Positions 1 to 6,686 are shown, numbered from the stretch's first letter. The stretch is DNA of 6,686 nucleotides from an uncultured Litoreibacter sp. (GCA_937928335.1 CALFWN010000038.1:1-6686), one strand, 5' to 3'. A program made the numbers and translations. Notes: generated from the letters alone by a model not told the origin.

Positions 1-47
1 AAGCTGATGCGGATCAGGTCTTCGACCTCTTGTGCGGTGATGGCCAT
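1..47 (-). CDS. bolA: BolA-family protein, N-terminal fragment
   Basis: Only the first 15 codons and two bases of the next lie in the window. They read MAITAQEVEDLIRIS, which fits the conserved N-terminus of alphaproteobacterial BolA/IbaG proteins (an acidic helix of the form A-x-E-[IV]-E-D-[LM]-I). BolA proteins partner monothiol glutaredoxins in iron-sulfur cluster trafficking and iron sensing in the cytoplasm. The ATG has a good ribosome site: AAGGA lies 8 nt upstream, in the 59-bp gap after the purL stop. The order purL then bolA, commonly followed by a monothiol glutaredoxin gene, is one I recall from Rhodobacteraceae. It supports the call, because the fragment alone is too short for certainty. 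The gene is probably co-transcribed with purL. Confidence 0.68.
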   Translation of the reverse strand, partial: MAITAQEVEDLIRIS

Positions 48-106
48 GAATGTCGTCCTTGTTTGCGCTTAACGTAGGAAGCGGGAGGGCAGGTGGCAAG
101 GGCGCA

Positions 107-2263
107 CTAGCCGACGGCCCGGGCGAAGCTGGTGCGGTAGAGCTGTGACAGCTCCGCCAGCGGCGCGCTGTCTTCGCCGAACGTGACGGTGTCGCCGGTG
201 AACCTGCCCACTTCGGTCAGCAGCGCGACGCCGTCGGCGGCTTGCAGCAGGGCTTTGGCGTGGCCGGGCGGGCAGGCGATGAGGTAGCGGGCCTGATCCT
301 CGCCGAACAGTGCTTCGGTGCTGGCCGTATCGAGCGTGACGCCGATGCCCGCCGCCTCCGCCAGTTCAAACGCGGCCAATGCGAGCCCGCCATCTGCAAG
401 ATCGGTGCAGGTGCTGATATGCTCGCGGTGGTTGCGGATGAAATCGCCGTTCCATTTCTCGGCGTCCAGATCGACGGCGGGGGCGTCGCCCTCCTCGCGG
501 TGGAAGGCTTCTGCCAGCAGGGCGGATTGGCCAAGATGGGTGCCTTCATCGCCAAGAAGCAGCGCTATATAGCCCTCCTGCACCTTGCCTGCGATGATCC
601 GGTCGGTGTGCTCGATCAGGCCGACCGCGCCGATGGTCGGGGTCGGCAGGATGCCCGAGCCGTCGGTCTCATTATAGAGCGAGACATTGCCCGACACGAT
701 TGGCATGTCCAGCGCCTCGACGGCAGCGCCAATGCCTTTGATCGCGCCCACAAACTGGCCCATGATCTCGGGCTTCTCGGGGTTGCCGAAATTCATGTTG
801 TCGGTGGTGGCCAGCGGGGTTGCGCCCGATGCGGTCAGGTTGCGATAGGCCTCCGCCACGGCCTGTTTGCCGCCCTCGAACGGGTTGGCTTTGACATAGC
901 GCGGCGTCACGTCGGAGGTGAAGGCCAGCGCTTTGTCGGTGCCGTGGACGCGCACGATGCCTGCACCCGCGCCGGGGATTTGCACCGTGTCGGCCATGAC
1001 CTGGCTGTCATATTGCTCCCAAACCCATTGCTTGCTTGCATAATTGGGCGAGGTGATCAGCGCTTTCAGACCCTTGATCGGCGCGATGTCGAGACTGTCT
1101 TTGAAGGGGGCGGCTTTGGGCGTTTCTTCCCACGGGCGATCATATTCGGGCGCGGTGGAGGACAGCTTGGACAGCGGCAGGTCAGCCTTGACCTCGCCAT
1201 TATGCGTGATCAGGAAACGGTCCTCCTGGATGGTTTCGCCGACAATTGCAAAATCGAGATCCCATTTCACGAAGACCGCGCGGGCCTCGGCTTCCAGCTC
1301 GGGGTCGAGGACCATCAACATGCGCTCCTGGGATTCCGAGAGCATCATCTCGTAGGCGGTCATGTCCTCCTCGCGCTGTGGCACGTCTTCGAGGTTCAGC
1401 TTGACGCCCAAACCGCCCTTGTCGCCCATCTCCACAGCAGAGCAGGTCAGACCCGCGGCCCCCATATCCTGAATGGAGATCACAGCACCGGTCTGCATCA
1501 GCTCCAGCGTCGCCTCCATCAGGCGTTTCTCGGTGAAGGGATCGCCGACCTGCACGGTGGGGCGTTTGTCTTCGATTGTGTCGTCAAACTCGGCGCTGGC
1601 CATCGTGGCCCCGCCAACGCCGTCGCGGCCGGTTTTGGCGCCCAGATAGACGACAGGCATCCCGATGCCGGAGGCGGCGGAGTAGAAAATCTTGTCAGTA
1701 TCGGCCAGACCGGCGGCAAAGGCATTCACCAGACAATTGCCATTATAGGCGGCGTGGAAACGGACCTCGCCGCCCACGGTCGGCACGCCGAAACAATTGC
1801 CATAGCCGCCGACGCCCGCGACGACGCCCGAAACAAGCTGCTTGGTCTTGGGGTGGCCTGGTGCGCCGAAGGACAGCGAGTTCATTGCGGCGATGGGGCG
1901 CGCGCCCATTGTGAAGACGTCGCGCAGGATGCCGCCCACGCCGGTCGCGGCCCCCTGATAGGGCTCAATATAGGAGGGGTGGTTGTGGCTCTCCATTTTG
2001 AAGATGACGGCCTGGCCGTCGCCAATATCCACCACGCCCGCATTCTCGCCGGGACCACAGATCACTTGCGGACCCTCTGTTGGCAGGGTGCGCAGCCATT
2101 TCTTGGAGGATTTGTAGGAGCAATGCTCGTTCCACATGGCGGAGAATATGCCAAGCTCGGTGAAGGTCGGCTTGCGCCCGATGATTTCCAGAAGGCGGTC
2201 ATATTCGTCGCGCGACAACCCGTGCGCTGCGATCAGGTCTTCGGTGATTGCAGGGTCCTGCAT
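107..2263 (-). CDS. purL: Phosphoribosylformylglycinamidine synthase subunit PurL (small type)
   Basis: PurL is the synthetase subunit of FGAM synthase. It catalyses the fourth step of purine synthesis, converting FGAR, ATP and ammonia to FGAM, with ammonia from the PurQ glutaminase and PurS as bridge. The 718-residue length is right for the small, PurS/PurQ-dependent type, not the roughly 1300-residue fused enzyme. Signatures include [20 protein letters not shown] (about 32-51), GPGENAG (70-76) and the ESHNHPS active-site histidine motif (91-97), followed by the glycine-rich [13 protein letters not shown] nucleotide region. Two AIR-synthase-like halves follow. I chose the ATG ending at 2263 because GGGGGA lies about 8 nt upstream and [11 protein letters not shown] matches the usual family start. 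An in-frame ATG 12 codons earlier (2299) has only an AAGAG directly against it. The stop is TAG. No clear promoter was found upstream, but the terminator at 2404-2432 separates the gene from upstream transcription, so its own promoter should lie in 2264-2403. I see no frameshift or missing motif. Confidence 0.97.
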   Translation of the reverse strand: MQDPAITEDLIAAHGLSRDEYDRLLEIIGRKPTFTELGIFSAMWNEHCSYKSSKKWLRTLPTEGPQVICGPGENAGVVDIGDGQAVIFKMESHNHPSYIEPYQGAATGVGGILRDVFTMGARPIAAMNSLSFGAPGHPKTKQLVSGVVAGVGGYGNCFGVPTVGGEVRFHAAYNGNCLVNAFAAGLADTDKIFYSAASGIGMPVVYLGAKTGRDGVGGATMASAEFDDTIEDKRPTVQVGDPFTEKRLMEATLELMQTGAVISIQDMGAAGLTCSAVEMGDKGGLGVKLNLEDVPQREEDMTAYEMMLSESQERMLMVLDPELEAEARAVFVKWDLDFAIVGETIQEDRFLITHNGEVKADLPLSKLSSTAPEYDRPWEETPKAAPFKDSLDIAPIKGLKALITSPNYASKQWVWEQYDSQVMADTVQIPGAGAGIVRVHGTDKALAFTSDVTPRYVKANPFEGGKQAVAEAYRNLTASGATPLATTDNMNFGNPEKPEIMGQFVGAIKGIGAAVEALDMPIVSGNVSLYNETDGSGILPTPTIGAVGLIEHTDRIIAGKVQEGYIALLLGDEGTHLGQSALLAEAFHREEGDAPAVDLDAEKWNGDFIRNHREHISTCTDLADGGLALAAFELAEAAGIGVTLDTASTEALFGEDQARYLIACPPGHAKALLQAADGVALLTEVGRFTGDTVTFGEDSAPLAELSQLYRTSFARAVG

Positions 2264-2403
2264 GGCGTCTTCCCCCAGAAGTCGAATGGCGTCGCGCATC
2301 TCTTATGACAGCGCGGCACGGGGGGAAAGAGGGCAGGTGGGAATGGGGCAGAAAACTCTGTGCAGGTCGGATGGTCCGGCCCGGTGCAATCCGGGGCCGG
2401 GTC
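2264..2403 (-). other. purL leader region with GC-rich dyad
   Basis: This is the non-coding stretch between the sRNA terminator and the purL start. It should contain the purL promoter, but I find no convincing -35/-10 pair. CATAAG at about 2303-2308 (minus) could be a poor -10. The clearest structure is a 7-bp inverted repeat, CCGGCCC (2376-2382) and GGGCCGG (2394-2400), with an 11-nt gap. It sits only 3 bp from the terminator T-tract and has no T-tract of its own on either strand. The segment 2320-2355 is strongly purine-biased on the plus strand. I recognise no riboswitch. Confidence 0.4.
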
Positions 2404-2432
2404 AAAAAAAAGGCCGAGCACAAAGCTCGGCC
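2404..2432 (-). terminator. Strong intrinsic terminator
   Basis: GGCCGAGC (2412-2419) and GCTCGGCC (2425-2432) form a perfect 8-bp GC-rich stem with a 5-nt loop. On the minus strand it is followed directly by eight T residues (2411-2404). It ends the putative sRNA, or a longer lysR transcript, and should keep that transcription out of purL. On the plus strand the A-tract precedes the hairpin and no T-tract follows, so it is unidirectional. Confidence 0.9.
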
Positions 2433-2473
2433 GAAGTCCAACAGGGAGGTGAAACCAGCATCGCTGGCTTCCC
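2404..2473 (-). ncRNA. Putative trans-acting sRNA, MmgR/suhB (alpha-r8)-like
   Basis: Read on the minus strand, this segment has the layout of a compact bacterial sRNA. A first hairpin pairs 2471-2463 with 2459-2451: nine base pairs including one G-U, closed by a GAU loop. A single-stranded linker, ACCUCCCUGUUGGACUUC, carries an anti-Shine-Dalgarno CCUCCC. A perfect 8-bp terminator hairpin and eight U residues follow. The G-U pair would be an A-C mismatch in plus-strand RNA, which favours minus-strand transcription. From memory, the two-hairpin layout, the roughly 70-77 nt size and the U-rich, CCUCCCU-containing linker resemble the MmgR/suhB (alpha-r8) family of alphaproteobacteria, whose S. 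meliloti member influences polyhydroxybutyrate granules. The 5' end is inferred from a weak promoter. It could instead be the 3' UTR of the lysR transcript, or a processed piece of it. Confidence 0.55.
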
Positions 2474-2479
2474 GGCTCA

Positions 2480-2506
2480 GTTATGCCTCGTCTGGCGCCC
2501 AATCAA
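2480..2506 (-). promoter_or_regulatory. Candidate sRNA promoter (weak)
   Basis: On the minus strand a TTGATT -35-like hexamer (2506-2501) and a CATAAC -10-like hexamer (2485-2480) are separated by 15 bp, shorter than the ideal 17. The spacing to the first hairpin would start a transcript near 2473, right at the stable structure. Sequence support alone is modest. Confidence 0.3.
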
Positions 2507-2517
2507 GAAAATTTGCC

Positions 2518-2536
2518 AAAAAACCGGGCATACCCG
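2518..2536 (-). terminator. Possible lysR terminator
   Basis: On the minus strand CGGG-TATG-CCCG (2536-2525) forms a 4-bp GC stem. One G and six T residues follow (2523-2518), about 40 bp after the lysR stop. The stem is short and could compete with the flanking palindromes, so termination may be partial and read through into the sRNA region. Confidence 0.35.
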
Positions 2537-2556
2537 CTATGCACCTATGGCATAGC
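2528..2556. repeat. Cluster of GCATA/TATGC palindromes
   Basis: Three overlapping dyads share one core. GCATA-N5-TATGC spans 2528-2542. CTATG-G-CATAG spans 2545-2555. The outer arms GCTATGC (2536-2542) and GCATAGC (2550-2556) form a perfect 7-bp repeat around a 7-nt gap. The cluster lies between the lysR stop and the candidate sRNA promoter, roughly 55-83 bp upstream of the inferred sRNA start. That would suit an operator or activator site, although RNA structure in the lysR 3' UTR is also possible. Confidence 0.5.
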
Positions 2557-2575
2557 TGTGGAATTATTCAGCGAT

Positions 2576-3472
2576 TCAAGTGGTTTGTGCGCGTTTGCGT
2601 TGCAAATTGATCTCGCTGACCACGAAGTCGCGAAAGGCCGAGATCCGCTTGGAATGGCGCAATTCCTCCGGGTAGGCGAGGAAGACCGGCACGTCATTTG
2701 AGTCCACATCCGGCAGCACCCGAACCAGATTTGGGTCATCAATGGCCACATAATCGGGCAGGATGGCGATACCCAGATGGTGGTGCACAGCCTGAAGGCA
2801 GCCGAAATAGTTGTTCACGGTCAACAGGTTGGGCAGGTCGTAGCTGAGCAATTCGCGCACCAGCATGGCACCTGCACTGACCTGCTCGGAGCGGGTGTTC
2901 TGGCAGATCAGGCGGTGATCGCGCAGATCCTCGATCTTGCTTGGAGTGTCGTGCTTCTCCAGATAGGTCGGCGAGGCGAATAACTGCATCTGCACCGTCA
3001 TCAGCTTTTTGCGGACAAGATCGGCCTGGCTGGGCTCTTTCATGCGGATGGCCACATCGGCCTCGCGCATCGGCAGATCCAGCACACGCTCATCAAGCAT
3101 CAGGTCAATGTTGAGGTCGGGGTAGTCGTCATAGAGCACGGACAGGCGGGGCGCGAGCCAAAGAGAGCCGAAACCGATGGTGGTGGTGACGCGCAGCTCA
3201 CCAAAGACCTCTTCCTCGCTGTCGCGGATACGGGCGGAGGCGGCATCAAGCCGCTTGGTGATAGAGCGGGTGGCGTCGAACAAAAGCTCGCCCTGTTCGG
3301 TGAGAATCAGGCCGCGGGCGTGGCGGTGAAACAAGATGGTGTTGAGCGATTCCTCCAGCGCCCGCACCTGGCGCGACACAGCCGATTGCGACAGATGCAG
3401 CGTGTCACCGGCATGGGTGAGCGAGCCCGCATCGGCGACCGCGTGAAATATCCTGAGCTTGTCCCAATCCAT
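2576..3472 (-). CDS. LysR-type transcriptional regulator
   Basis: This is a 298-residue protein, the usual length for the family. The N-terminal winged helix-turn-helix occupies about residues 1-60: MDWDKLRIFHAVADAGSLTHA, then LHLSQSAVSRQVRALEESL as the recognition helix region, and LTEQG at 57-61. A linker helix (about 62-90) leads into the periplasmic-binding-protein-like effector domain, starting near GELRVTTTIGFGSLWLAPRL. I chose the ATG ending at 3472 because MDWDKLRIFHAV is the conserved start. A TTG seven codons earlier (3493) has no ribosome site, and the chosen ATG has only a weak one. The gene is divergent from the indolepyruvate oxidoreductase gene and shares a 158-bp control region that contains a T-N11-A dyad, so it probably regulates that gene and itself. 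The ligand cannot be read from sequence; an aromatic 2-oxoacid is a guess from context. Confidence 0.93.
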   Translation of the reverse strand: MDWDKLRIFHAVADAGSLTHAGDTLHLSQSAVSRQVRALEESLNTILFHRHARGLILTEQGELLFDATRSITKRLDAASARIRDSEEEVFGELRVTTTIGFGSLWLAPRLSVLYDDYPDLNIDLMLDERVLDLPMREADVAIRMKEPSQADLVRKKLMTVQMQLFASPTYLEKHDTPSKIEDLRDHRLICQNTRSEQVSAGAMLVRELLSYDLPNLLTVNNYFGCLQAVHHHLGIAILPDYVAIDDPNLVRVLPDVDSNDVPVFLAYPEELRHSKRISAFRDFVVSEINLQRKRAQTT

Positions 3473-3483
3473 TGCGTTGCTAC

Positions 3484-3494
3484 TATGACCCAAA
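3484..3494. promoter_or_regulatory. Operator half-site copy at lysR start
   Basis: TATGACCCAAA (3484-3494) matches TATGACCTAAA (3585-3595), the right arm of the main dyad, at 10 of 11 bases. It lies 12-22 bp upstream of the lysR ATG, where bound protein could block lysR transcription or initiation. A matching left arm is not visible, so this would be a half-site only. Confidence 0.35.
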
Positions 3495-3502
3495 TGTTGA
3501 CG

Positions 3503-3561
3503 TTTGTGATACTTCCCTAACTCGCTGCACTGCGGCGGGTAATCAAGGCATTTTTCACAAA
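3503..3561. repeat. Distant inverted repeat TTTGTGA / TCACAAA
   Basis: TTTGTGA (3503-3509) and TCACAAA (3555-3561) are perfect 7-bp inverted arms whose centres are 52 bp apart, close to five helical turns. The TGTGA core resembles Crp/Fnr-type half-sites, but each arm is single, so a direct Crp/Fnr site is not supported. The pair may be chance. Confidence 0.25.
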
Positions 3562-3568
3562 TTATTGC

Positions 3569-3597
3569 TTGGTAGGTCAGCTTTTATGACCTAAACT
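3569..3597 (+). promoter_or_regulatory. Candidate promoter of the oxidoreductase gene
   Basis: TTGGTA (3569-3574) and TAAACT (3592-3597) each match the sigma-70 hexamers at four of six positions, with an exact 17-bp spacer. A start near 3604 would give a leader of about 26 nt that holds the GGGAGG ribosome site. The main dyad fills the spacer, so a bound regulator would sit on the core promoter. Confidence 0.4.
3573..3593. promoter_or_regulatory. LysR-type operator dyad TAGGTCA-N7-TGACCTA
   Basis: This is a perfect 7-bp inverted repeat with a 7-nt centre in the divergent spacer. Inside it, T3577 and A3589 are separated by 11 bases, matching the T-N11-A core of LysR-family sites with symmetric TCA/TGA arms. 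It lies 38 bp before the ATG of the oxidoreductase gene and about 100 bp from lysR. The neighbouring LysR protein is the obvious candidate to bind, but another dimeric regulator cannot be excluded. Confidence 0.6.
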
Positions 3598-3630
3598 CCG
3601 TGCTAAGCTGGCATCGCTTTGGGAGGCATC

Positions 3631-6600
3631 ATGACGCAGCAGGACATTTCGCTCACCGACCGGTTTGATCTGGAGAAGTCACCCGTTTTGCTGAACGGCA
3701 CGCAGGCGCTGGTGCGGCTGGTTCTGATGCAGACCGCCCGTGACCGTGCGGCGGGGCTGAACACGGCCGGGTTGGTGACGGGGTATCGCGGCTCTCCGCT
3801 TGGGGCGGTGGACATGCAGATGGCGCGCGCCGAAAAGCTGCTGAGCAAGGCCAAGATCACCTTTCAGCCGGGGTTGAATGAAGACCTCGCCGCAACAGCC
3901 ATCTGGGGCGCGCAACAGGCGGAGCTGCGCGGCGAGGGGCGTTATGACGGCGTGTTTGGGCTGTGGTATGGCAAGGGTCCGGGCGTCGACCGCTCTGGCG
4001 ACGTGATGCGGCACGCCAATATGGCGGGCACCTCGCCCTATGGCGGCGCGATCATGGCGATGGGGGACGATCATACGGGCGAAAGCTCGACCACGTTGCA
4101 CCAATCGGACTGGGCGATGGTGGATGCCTATATGCCGGTTGTCTCGCCTGCGGGGGTGCAGGAGATCATGGATTACGGGCTATACGCCTGGGCGCTGTCG
4201 CGGTTTGCGGGCGTCTGGGTCGGGCTGAAGACCATGAAGGACACGGTGGAGGCGACCTCTGTTGTGGACGGCTCCCCGCACCGGATGTCGTTTGTGACAC
4301 CTGAATTCGCCATGCCCGAGGGCGGGCTGAACATCCGGCTGGTCGACACCCCTGTCGAGCAGGAAGCGCGGATGATTGACCACAAGAGGTTCGCCGCAGA
4401 AGCCTTTGCAAAAGCAAATAAAATGGACAAGCGCGTCTGGGGCAAGCCGGGTGCCAAGATCGGCTTTGTCGCGGCAGGCAAGAACTGGCTGGACCTGGTT
4501 CATGCACTGTCTCTGCTGGGCATTGACGAGGCGGAGGCGGAGCGGCTGGGTTTGACCACCTACAAAGTGGGTCAGGTCTGGCCGCTGGACGTGGAGACAT
4601 ACCATGACTGGGCAGAGGGGCTCGACCTGATCATTGTCGTTGAGGAAAAGCGCAAGCTGATCGAGGTGCAGGTCAAGGAGGCCATTTTTGATGATCGCGG
4701 TGGGCGGCGTGTCTATGGCTGGCACAAGGGCGACACCTGGCAGAACGGGCGGCAGCAGGAACTGTTCCCGACGAGGTTCGCGCTGGATCCAATTGATATT
4801 GCAGAGAAACTTGGAACTATCCTGATCGAAGAAGGGCGCCGCACCGACCGGATCGAGGCCGGGCTGGCAATGCTTGCAGAGGCGCGGCAATCGGATAACG
4901 CGCAGGATATCGCGGCGCGGGTGCCGTATTTCTGCTCTGGCTGTCCGCATAATTCCTCGACCAAACTGCCGGAGGGCAGCCGCGCCTATGCGGGCATTGG
5001 CTGTCACTACATGGTGCAGTGGATGGACCGGGAGACCGTGGGCTCCACGCAGATGGGCGGCGAAGGGGCGAACTGGATCGGCGAGGCTCCGTTTTCCACC
5101 CGTGATCATGTGTTTCAGAATATCGGTGACGGGACCTACAACCATTCCGGCAATCTGGCGATCCGCGCGGCCATCGCGGCGCAGACGAATATCACCTATA
5201 AGGTGCTTTACAATGACGCCGTGGCGATGACCGGCGGGCAGAGCAATGAAGGGTCGCTGGATGCGCCCAAGATTGCGCGGGAATTGCAGGGCATAGGCTG
5301 CGCCGAGGTGGTCGTGGTCTATGACGAGAAAGAGGATGTCGTGGCCTCTGAGTTTCCGGCTGGCATCCAGATGTATGAGCGCGCAGAGCTGCAATCGGTT
5401 CAGGAAAGACTGCGTGAAATCAAGGGTGTGACGGCTATTGTTTACGTGCAGACCTGCGCGGCGGAAAAGCGCCGCCGTCGCAAGCGGGGCACTTTCCCTG
5501 ACCCGGATAAACGGGTGTTCATCAACACCGATATCTGCGAGGGCTGTGGCGATTGCGGGGTGCAGTCAAACTGCGTCTCGATCGTCCCGGTGGAGACAGA
5601 GCTGGGCCGCAAGCGCGCGATTGATCAGTCGTCCTGCAACAAGGATTTCAGCTGCGTGAACGGGTTTTGCCCGTCCTTTGTGACTGTCGAAGGGGCGAAG
5701 CCACGCAAGCGCGAGGCGTTGCAGATGGAGCTGCCGGACCTGCCTGACCCCGTCCTGCCCGAGATCAAAGGCACGCATAACGTGGTGATCACCGGGGTTG
5801 GCGGCACGGGTGTTGTGACCATCGGCGCGGTGCTGGCGATGGCGGCGCATCTGGACGGCAAAGGCGCGGGCATGATGGAGATGGCGGGGCTGGCCCAAAA
5901 GGGCGGTGCCGTACATATCCATTGCCGTCTGGCGAACCGGCCTGAGGATATCTCCGCCATTCGGGTGGCGACCGGGGAGGCGGACACGCTGATCGGCGGC
6001 GATCTTGTAGTGAGCGCCGGGGCCAAGACGCTTGGGCTGCTGAAACCGGGCTCTGCCGGGGCGGTGGTGAATGCACATGAGATCATCACCGGGGATTTCA
6101 CGCGGGATACGGAATTCTCTTTGCCATCTGACAGGTTACGGCTGTCGCTTGAGGCGAAACTGCGCGACCGGCTGGACGTGTTTGACGCGTCCGAGCTGGC
6201 CAAGGTGATGATGGGGGACTCGATCTTTTCCAACATGATGATCTTTGGCGCAGCCTGGCAACGTGGGCTGATCCCGGTGGCGCAGGCGGCGATTATCCGG
6301 GCGATTGAGCTGAACGGGGCCGCGCCGGAGCGCAACATCCGGGCGTTTGAACTGGGCCGCTGGGCTGTGCTGCATCAGGAACATGCGTCCGTGATGCTGG
6401 AGAGCAATGTCGTACCGCTTCCCAAATCGCTGGATGAGAAGATCACCTTTCGTGCGGATCATCTGGTGGCCTATCAGGGCAAGGGGCTGGCCCGGAAATA
6501 TCGCAAAGCACTGGATCGGATTGAGGATGTTTCCCTGCGCGAAGCCGTGGCAAAAGGCTATCATAAGCTGTTGTCTTACAAGGATGAATATGAGGTGGCC

Positions 6601-6686
6601 CGGCTGCATCTGGAGACAGAGGCCAAGGCACGCGAGGCGTTTGAGGGTGACCTGACGCTGACCTATCATCTGGCCCCGCCGATGGT
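3631..6686 (+). CDS. Fused indolepyruvate ferredoxin oxidoreductase (IorA-IorB type), 3' truncated
   Basis: The frame is open from the ATG to the right edge: 1018 whole codons plus two bases. It is a one-chain 2-oxoacid oxidoreductase. The family oxidatively decarboxylates aryl pyruvates such as indolepyruvate with CoA and thiamine diphosphate and passes electrons to ferredoxin, in aromatic amino acid breakdown. Visible order: the pyrimidine-binding domain with GYRGSPLG (51-58), WYGKGPGVDR (112-121) and GDDHTGESS (145-153); a middle domain; CSGCPH (435-440); the TPP/Mg motif GDG (499-501) to ND (528-529) and MTGGQ (533-537); an embedded ferredoxin with Cys 636, 639, 642, 648 and 669, 675, 680; the IorB-like gamma domain opening with GVGGTGV (722-728); and a C-terminal segment from about 935 that fits DUF6537. 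Relatives run to about 1150 residues, so some 130 are missing at the edge. GGGAGG lies 4 nt before the ATG. True substrate range and CoA use are inferred from the family. Confidence 0.94.
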   Translation, partial: MTQQDISLTDRFDLEKSPVLLNGTQALVRLVLMQTARDRAAGLNTAGLVTGYRGSPLGAVDMQMARAEKLLSKAKITFQPGLNEDLAATAIWGAQQAELRGEGRYDGVFGLWYGKGPGVDRSGDVMRHANMAGTSPYGGAIMAMGDDHTGESSTTLHQSDWAMVDAYMPVVSPAGVQEIMDYGLYAWALSRFAGVWVGLKTMKDTVEATSVVDGSPHRMSFVTPEFAMPEGGLNIRLVDTPVEQEARMIDHKRFAAEAFAKANKMDKRVWGKPGAKIGFVAAGKNWLDLVHALSLLGIDEAEAERLGLTTYKVGQVWPLDVETYHDWAEGLDLIIVVEEKRKLIEVQVKEAIFDDRGGRRVYGWHKGDTWQNGRQQELFPTRFALDPIDIAEKLGTILIEEGRRTDRIEAGLAMLAEARQSDNAQDIAARVPYFCSGCPHNSSTKLPEGSRAYAGIGCHYMVQWMDRETVGSTQMGGEGANWIGEAPFSTRDHVFQNIGDGTYNHSGNLAIRAAIAAQTNITYKVLYNDAVAMTGGQSNEGSLDAPKIARELQGIGCAEVVVVYDEKEDVVASEFPAGIQMYERAELQSVQERLREIKGVTAIVYVQTCAAEKRRRRKRGTFPDPDKRVFINTDICEGCGDCGVQSNCVSIVPVETELGRKRAIDQSSCNKDFSCVNGFCPSFVTVEGAKPRKREALQMELPDLPDPVLPEIKGTHNVVITGVGGTGVVTIGAVLAMAAHLDGKGAGMMEMAGLAQKGGAVHIHCRLANRPEDISAIRVATGEADTLIGGDLVVSAGAKTLGLLKPGSAGAVVNAHEIITGDFTRDTEFSLPSDRLRLSLEAKLRDRLDVFDASELAKVMMGDSIFSNMMIFGAAWQRGLIPVAQAAIIRAIELNGAAPERNIRAFELGRWAVLHQEHASVMLESNVVPLPKSLDEKITFRADHLVAYQGKGLARKYRKALDRIEDVSLREAVAKGYHKLLSYKDEYEVARLHLETEAKAREAFEGDLTLTYHLAPPM

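Noticed and set aside
2264..2299. Twelve-codon N-terminal extension of PurL
   Set aside because: The upstream ATG has AAGAG directly adjacent to it. The downstream ATG has a well-spaced GGGGGA and matches the usual family N-terminus.
242..2308. 688-codon open frame on the plus strand, opposite purL
   Set aside because: It lies antisense to an intact, confidently identified purL. Its product is a Gly/Ala/Arg/His/Asp-rich sequence with no recognisable domain, typical of the complement of GC-rich codons.
2264..2403. Purine riboswitch in the purL leader
   Set aside because: I see no three-way junction or conserved purine-aptamer loop sequences, and this riboswitch class is not expected in alphaproteobacteria.
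2136..2610. Overlapping small open frames on both strands through the purL-lysR spacer
   Set aside because: They run across the purL start, the terminator and the sRNA structure, lack good ribosome sites, and have basic low-complexity products. None looks like a real small protein.
3473..3493. Seven-codon N-terminal extension of the LysR protein from a TTG
   Set aside because: It has no ribosome site, and the conserved LysR N-terminus begins at the ATG ending at 3472. The extension also covers the operator half-site copy.
4180..5394. 404-codon open frame on the minus strand, inside the oxidoreductase gene
   Set aside because: The plus-strand frame holds continuous family motifs across the same region. 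The antisense product matches no family I know and is a codon-bias shadow.

Overview
The window looks like a chromosomal housekeeping region of an alphaproteobacterium, most likely the Rhodobacterales/Roseobacter group. The basis is the GC-rich coding sequence, the protein signatures of PurL and of a fused indolepyruvate ferredoxin oxidoreductase, and the purL-bolA order, which I recall as typical of that group. No phage genes, insertion sequences, tRNA, rRNA or CRISPR array were seen.

Layout, left to right. Positions 1-47 (minus) hold the first 15 codons of a BolA-family gene. Positions 107-2263 (minus) hold a complete purL, encoding the small-type formylglycinamidine ribonucleotide synthase. 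purL and bolA lie in the same direction, 59 bp apart, with no terminator visible between them, so they are probably co-transcribed. Positions 2264-2575 carry no protein gene. They do hold a strong minus-strand intrinsic terminator and, just upstream of it, a second hairpin and a single-stranded CCUCCC linker. Together these look like a compact small RNA of about 70 nt that resembles the alphaproteobacterial MmgR/suhB (alpha-r8) family. Further right come a cluster of short CTATG/CATAG palindromes and a weak terminator for the next gene.

Positions 2576-3472 (minus) encode a LysR-type regulator. It is transcribed divergently from a very large gene that starts at 3631 (plus) and runs off the right edge. 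That gene encodes a one-polypeptide indolepyruvate:ferredoxin oxidoreductase with fused alpha/beta, ferredoxin and gamma domains, of which 1018 residues are visible. The 158-bp divergent spacer contains a perfect inverted repeat, TAGGTCA-N7-TGACCTA, with the LysR-type T-N11-A core. A near-copy of one arm sits just in front of the lysR start. This arrangement suggests that the LysR protein controls both itself and the oxidoreductase, probably in response to an aromatic 2-oxoacid or a related metabolite.

The window therefore joins purine synthesis (purL), iron-sulfur/redox maintenance (bolA), a probable riboregulator and an aromatic amino acid catabolic enzyme with its likely regulator. The least explained and most interesting parts are the putative sRNA and the divergent control region.
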